From: CALAZP01 sp964410725
GTDB lineage: Bacteria > Bacteroidota > Bacteroidia > Chitinophagales > Saprospiraceae
Length of the DNA: 63,528 nucleotides
Assembly (NCBI GenBank): GCA_964410725.1
Contig: CAYPID010000009.1
Coordinates: forward strand, 1-63,528
Reading direction: 5' to 3'
Shown here: one piece after another, positions 62,949-63,528 of the stretch
How positions within the stretch are numbered: the first letter of the stretch is position 1
How the letters are laid out: the number at the start of each line of letters is the position of its first letter
Translations under genes and position numbers: made by a program
The notes under the pieces: generated by a model
What the model saw: the letters and a program-made list of their open reading frames with translations, nothing else
What the model was told of the DNA's origin: nothing
Database searches by the model: none

Positions 62949-63525
62949 CCATATATCTCGCGATATATTTTCCTAATATATCAAACTCAATATTGACCTT
63001 ATCTCCCTTTTTCAAGGTATTAAAATTCGTGTGTTCAAAGGTATAGGGAATGATAGCGACTTGAAATGAACCATGCTCTGGATGGATGACTGTCAAACTT
63101 ACCCCATTGATGCAAACCGATCCTTTATCTACTAATAAATGGTGGTGATCTTCTTGATATTCAAAAGTAAAATACCAACTGCCCTCCCTGGTCTCCACTT
63201 CTTTACAAATACAAGTTGTATCTACATGTCCTTGTACCAGATGTCCATCCAATCGATTATTGGCCTTCATAGCTCGTTCCAAATTAAGTTCTTCTCCTAT
63301 TTGTAAGCTTCCTAAATTGGATCTATTCAATGTTTCCTCAATAATGGTGACTTGATAGGATTGGTCTTCTATCCCAACCACGGTTAGGCATACTCCATTA
63401 TGACTTATACTTTGGTCTATTTGAACTTCATTGGCTATTTCTGAAGAAATAGTTAATGTATGGTTGGTACCATTCTTTTCAATTCCAATTACTTTACCTT
63501 TAGCTTCAATAATACCTGTAAACAT
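62926..63525 (-). CDS. ribE: Riboflavin synthase, alpha subunit
   Basis: A 199-residue enzyme that converts two molecules of 6,7-dimethyl-8-ribityllumazine to riboflavin. Two lumazine-binding repeats are visible: MFTGIIEAKGKVIGIEK through NGVCLTVVGIE, and the second from MKANNRLDGHLVQGHVDTT through VCINGVSLTVIHPE. The start MFTGIIE is the typical N-terminus and its ATG lies three bases from the window edge, so the gene is complete. It converges with rpoC. Its promoter lies outside the window. Confidence 0.96.
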   Translation of the reverse strand: MFTGIIEAKGKVIGIEKNGTNHTLTISSEIANEVQIDQSISHNGVCLTVVGIEDQSYQVTIIEETLNRSNLGSLQIGEELNLERAMKANNRLDGHLVQGHVDTTCICKEVETREGSWYFTFEYQEDHHHLLVDKGSVCINGVSLTVIHPEHGSFQVAIIPYTFEHTNFNTLKKGDKVNIEFDILGKYIARYMEKIRGTH

Positions 63526-63528
63526 TCT

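Overview
The window is a chromosomal segment of a Bacteroidota bacterium, most likely from the Saprospiria (Lewinella/Haliscomenobacter-like) lineage. The class assignment is an inference from gene content. Evidence for Bacteroidota includes TAnnTTTG -7 promoter boxes in front of several genes, few Shine-Dalgarno sequences, two SusC/SusD pairs, several proteins with type IX secretion (T9SS) C-terminal sorting domains, a T9SS plug protein, and the order tRNA-Thr/Tyr/Gly/Thr-tuf-tRNA-Trp-secE-nusG-rplKAJL-rpoBC. It is a draft scaffold: three runs of exactly 100 N (5070-5169, 23381-23480, 32473-32572) each interrupt a tandem repeat.

Layout. 1-12.1 kb: an Lrp/AsnC regulator, an S41 protease, rplS, and three large secreted proteins. 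These are a PKD protein with a type B sorting domain, a giant protein of twelve two-cysteine repeats with a type A domain, and a choice-of-anchor-L protein with a type B domain. 12.1-20 kb: aldose 1-epimerase, a TonB-dependent receptor, a bacilliredoxin, a small exported protein, and a tolC-hlyD-glycosyltransferase operon. 20-32.4 kb: mostly housekeeping, with guaB plus the T9SS plug, tadA, pcm, a phosphohexomutase, a lamin-tail surface protein, and an asd / coiled-coil protein / lysS / mscS operon. 32.8-35.9 kb: a CPBP protease-cdsA-psd lipid operon divergent from pdxJ. 36-46.9 kb: two tandem SusC/SusD pairs and a lipoprotein, without any glycoside hydrolase or dedicated regulator. 47-49.6 kb: an arylsulfotransferase-like T9SS cargo protein coupled to a XerC-type recombinase. 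49.6-62.9 kb: five tRNAs and the tuf/ribosomal protein/RNA polymerase superoperon. The end holds ribE on the opposite strand.

How the genes work together. The envelope theme dominates: T9SS cargo, a component of the secretion machine, SusCD importers, a TonB receptor, RND-type efflux parts and phospholipid synthesis. The least explained elements are the twelve-repeat cysteine protein with its glutamine/proline VNTR, three VNTR loci that all lie at convergent 3'-3' gene junctions, a perfect inverted repeat in front of the first susC, and two promoters placed so close to the start codon that guaB and the CPBP-cdsA-psd operon may be leaderless. No mobile element, prophage, CRISPR array or defence system was seen.
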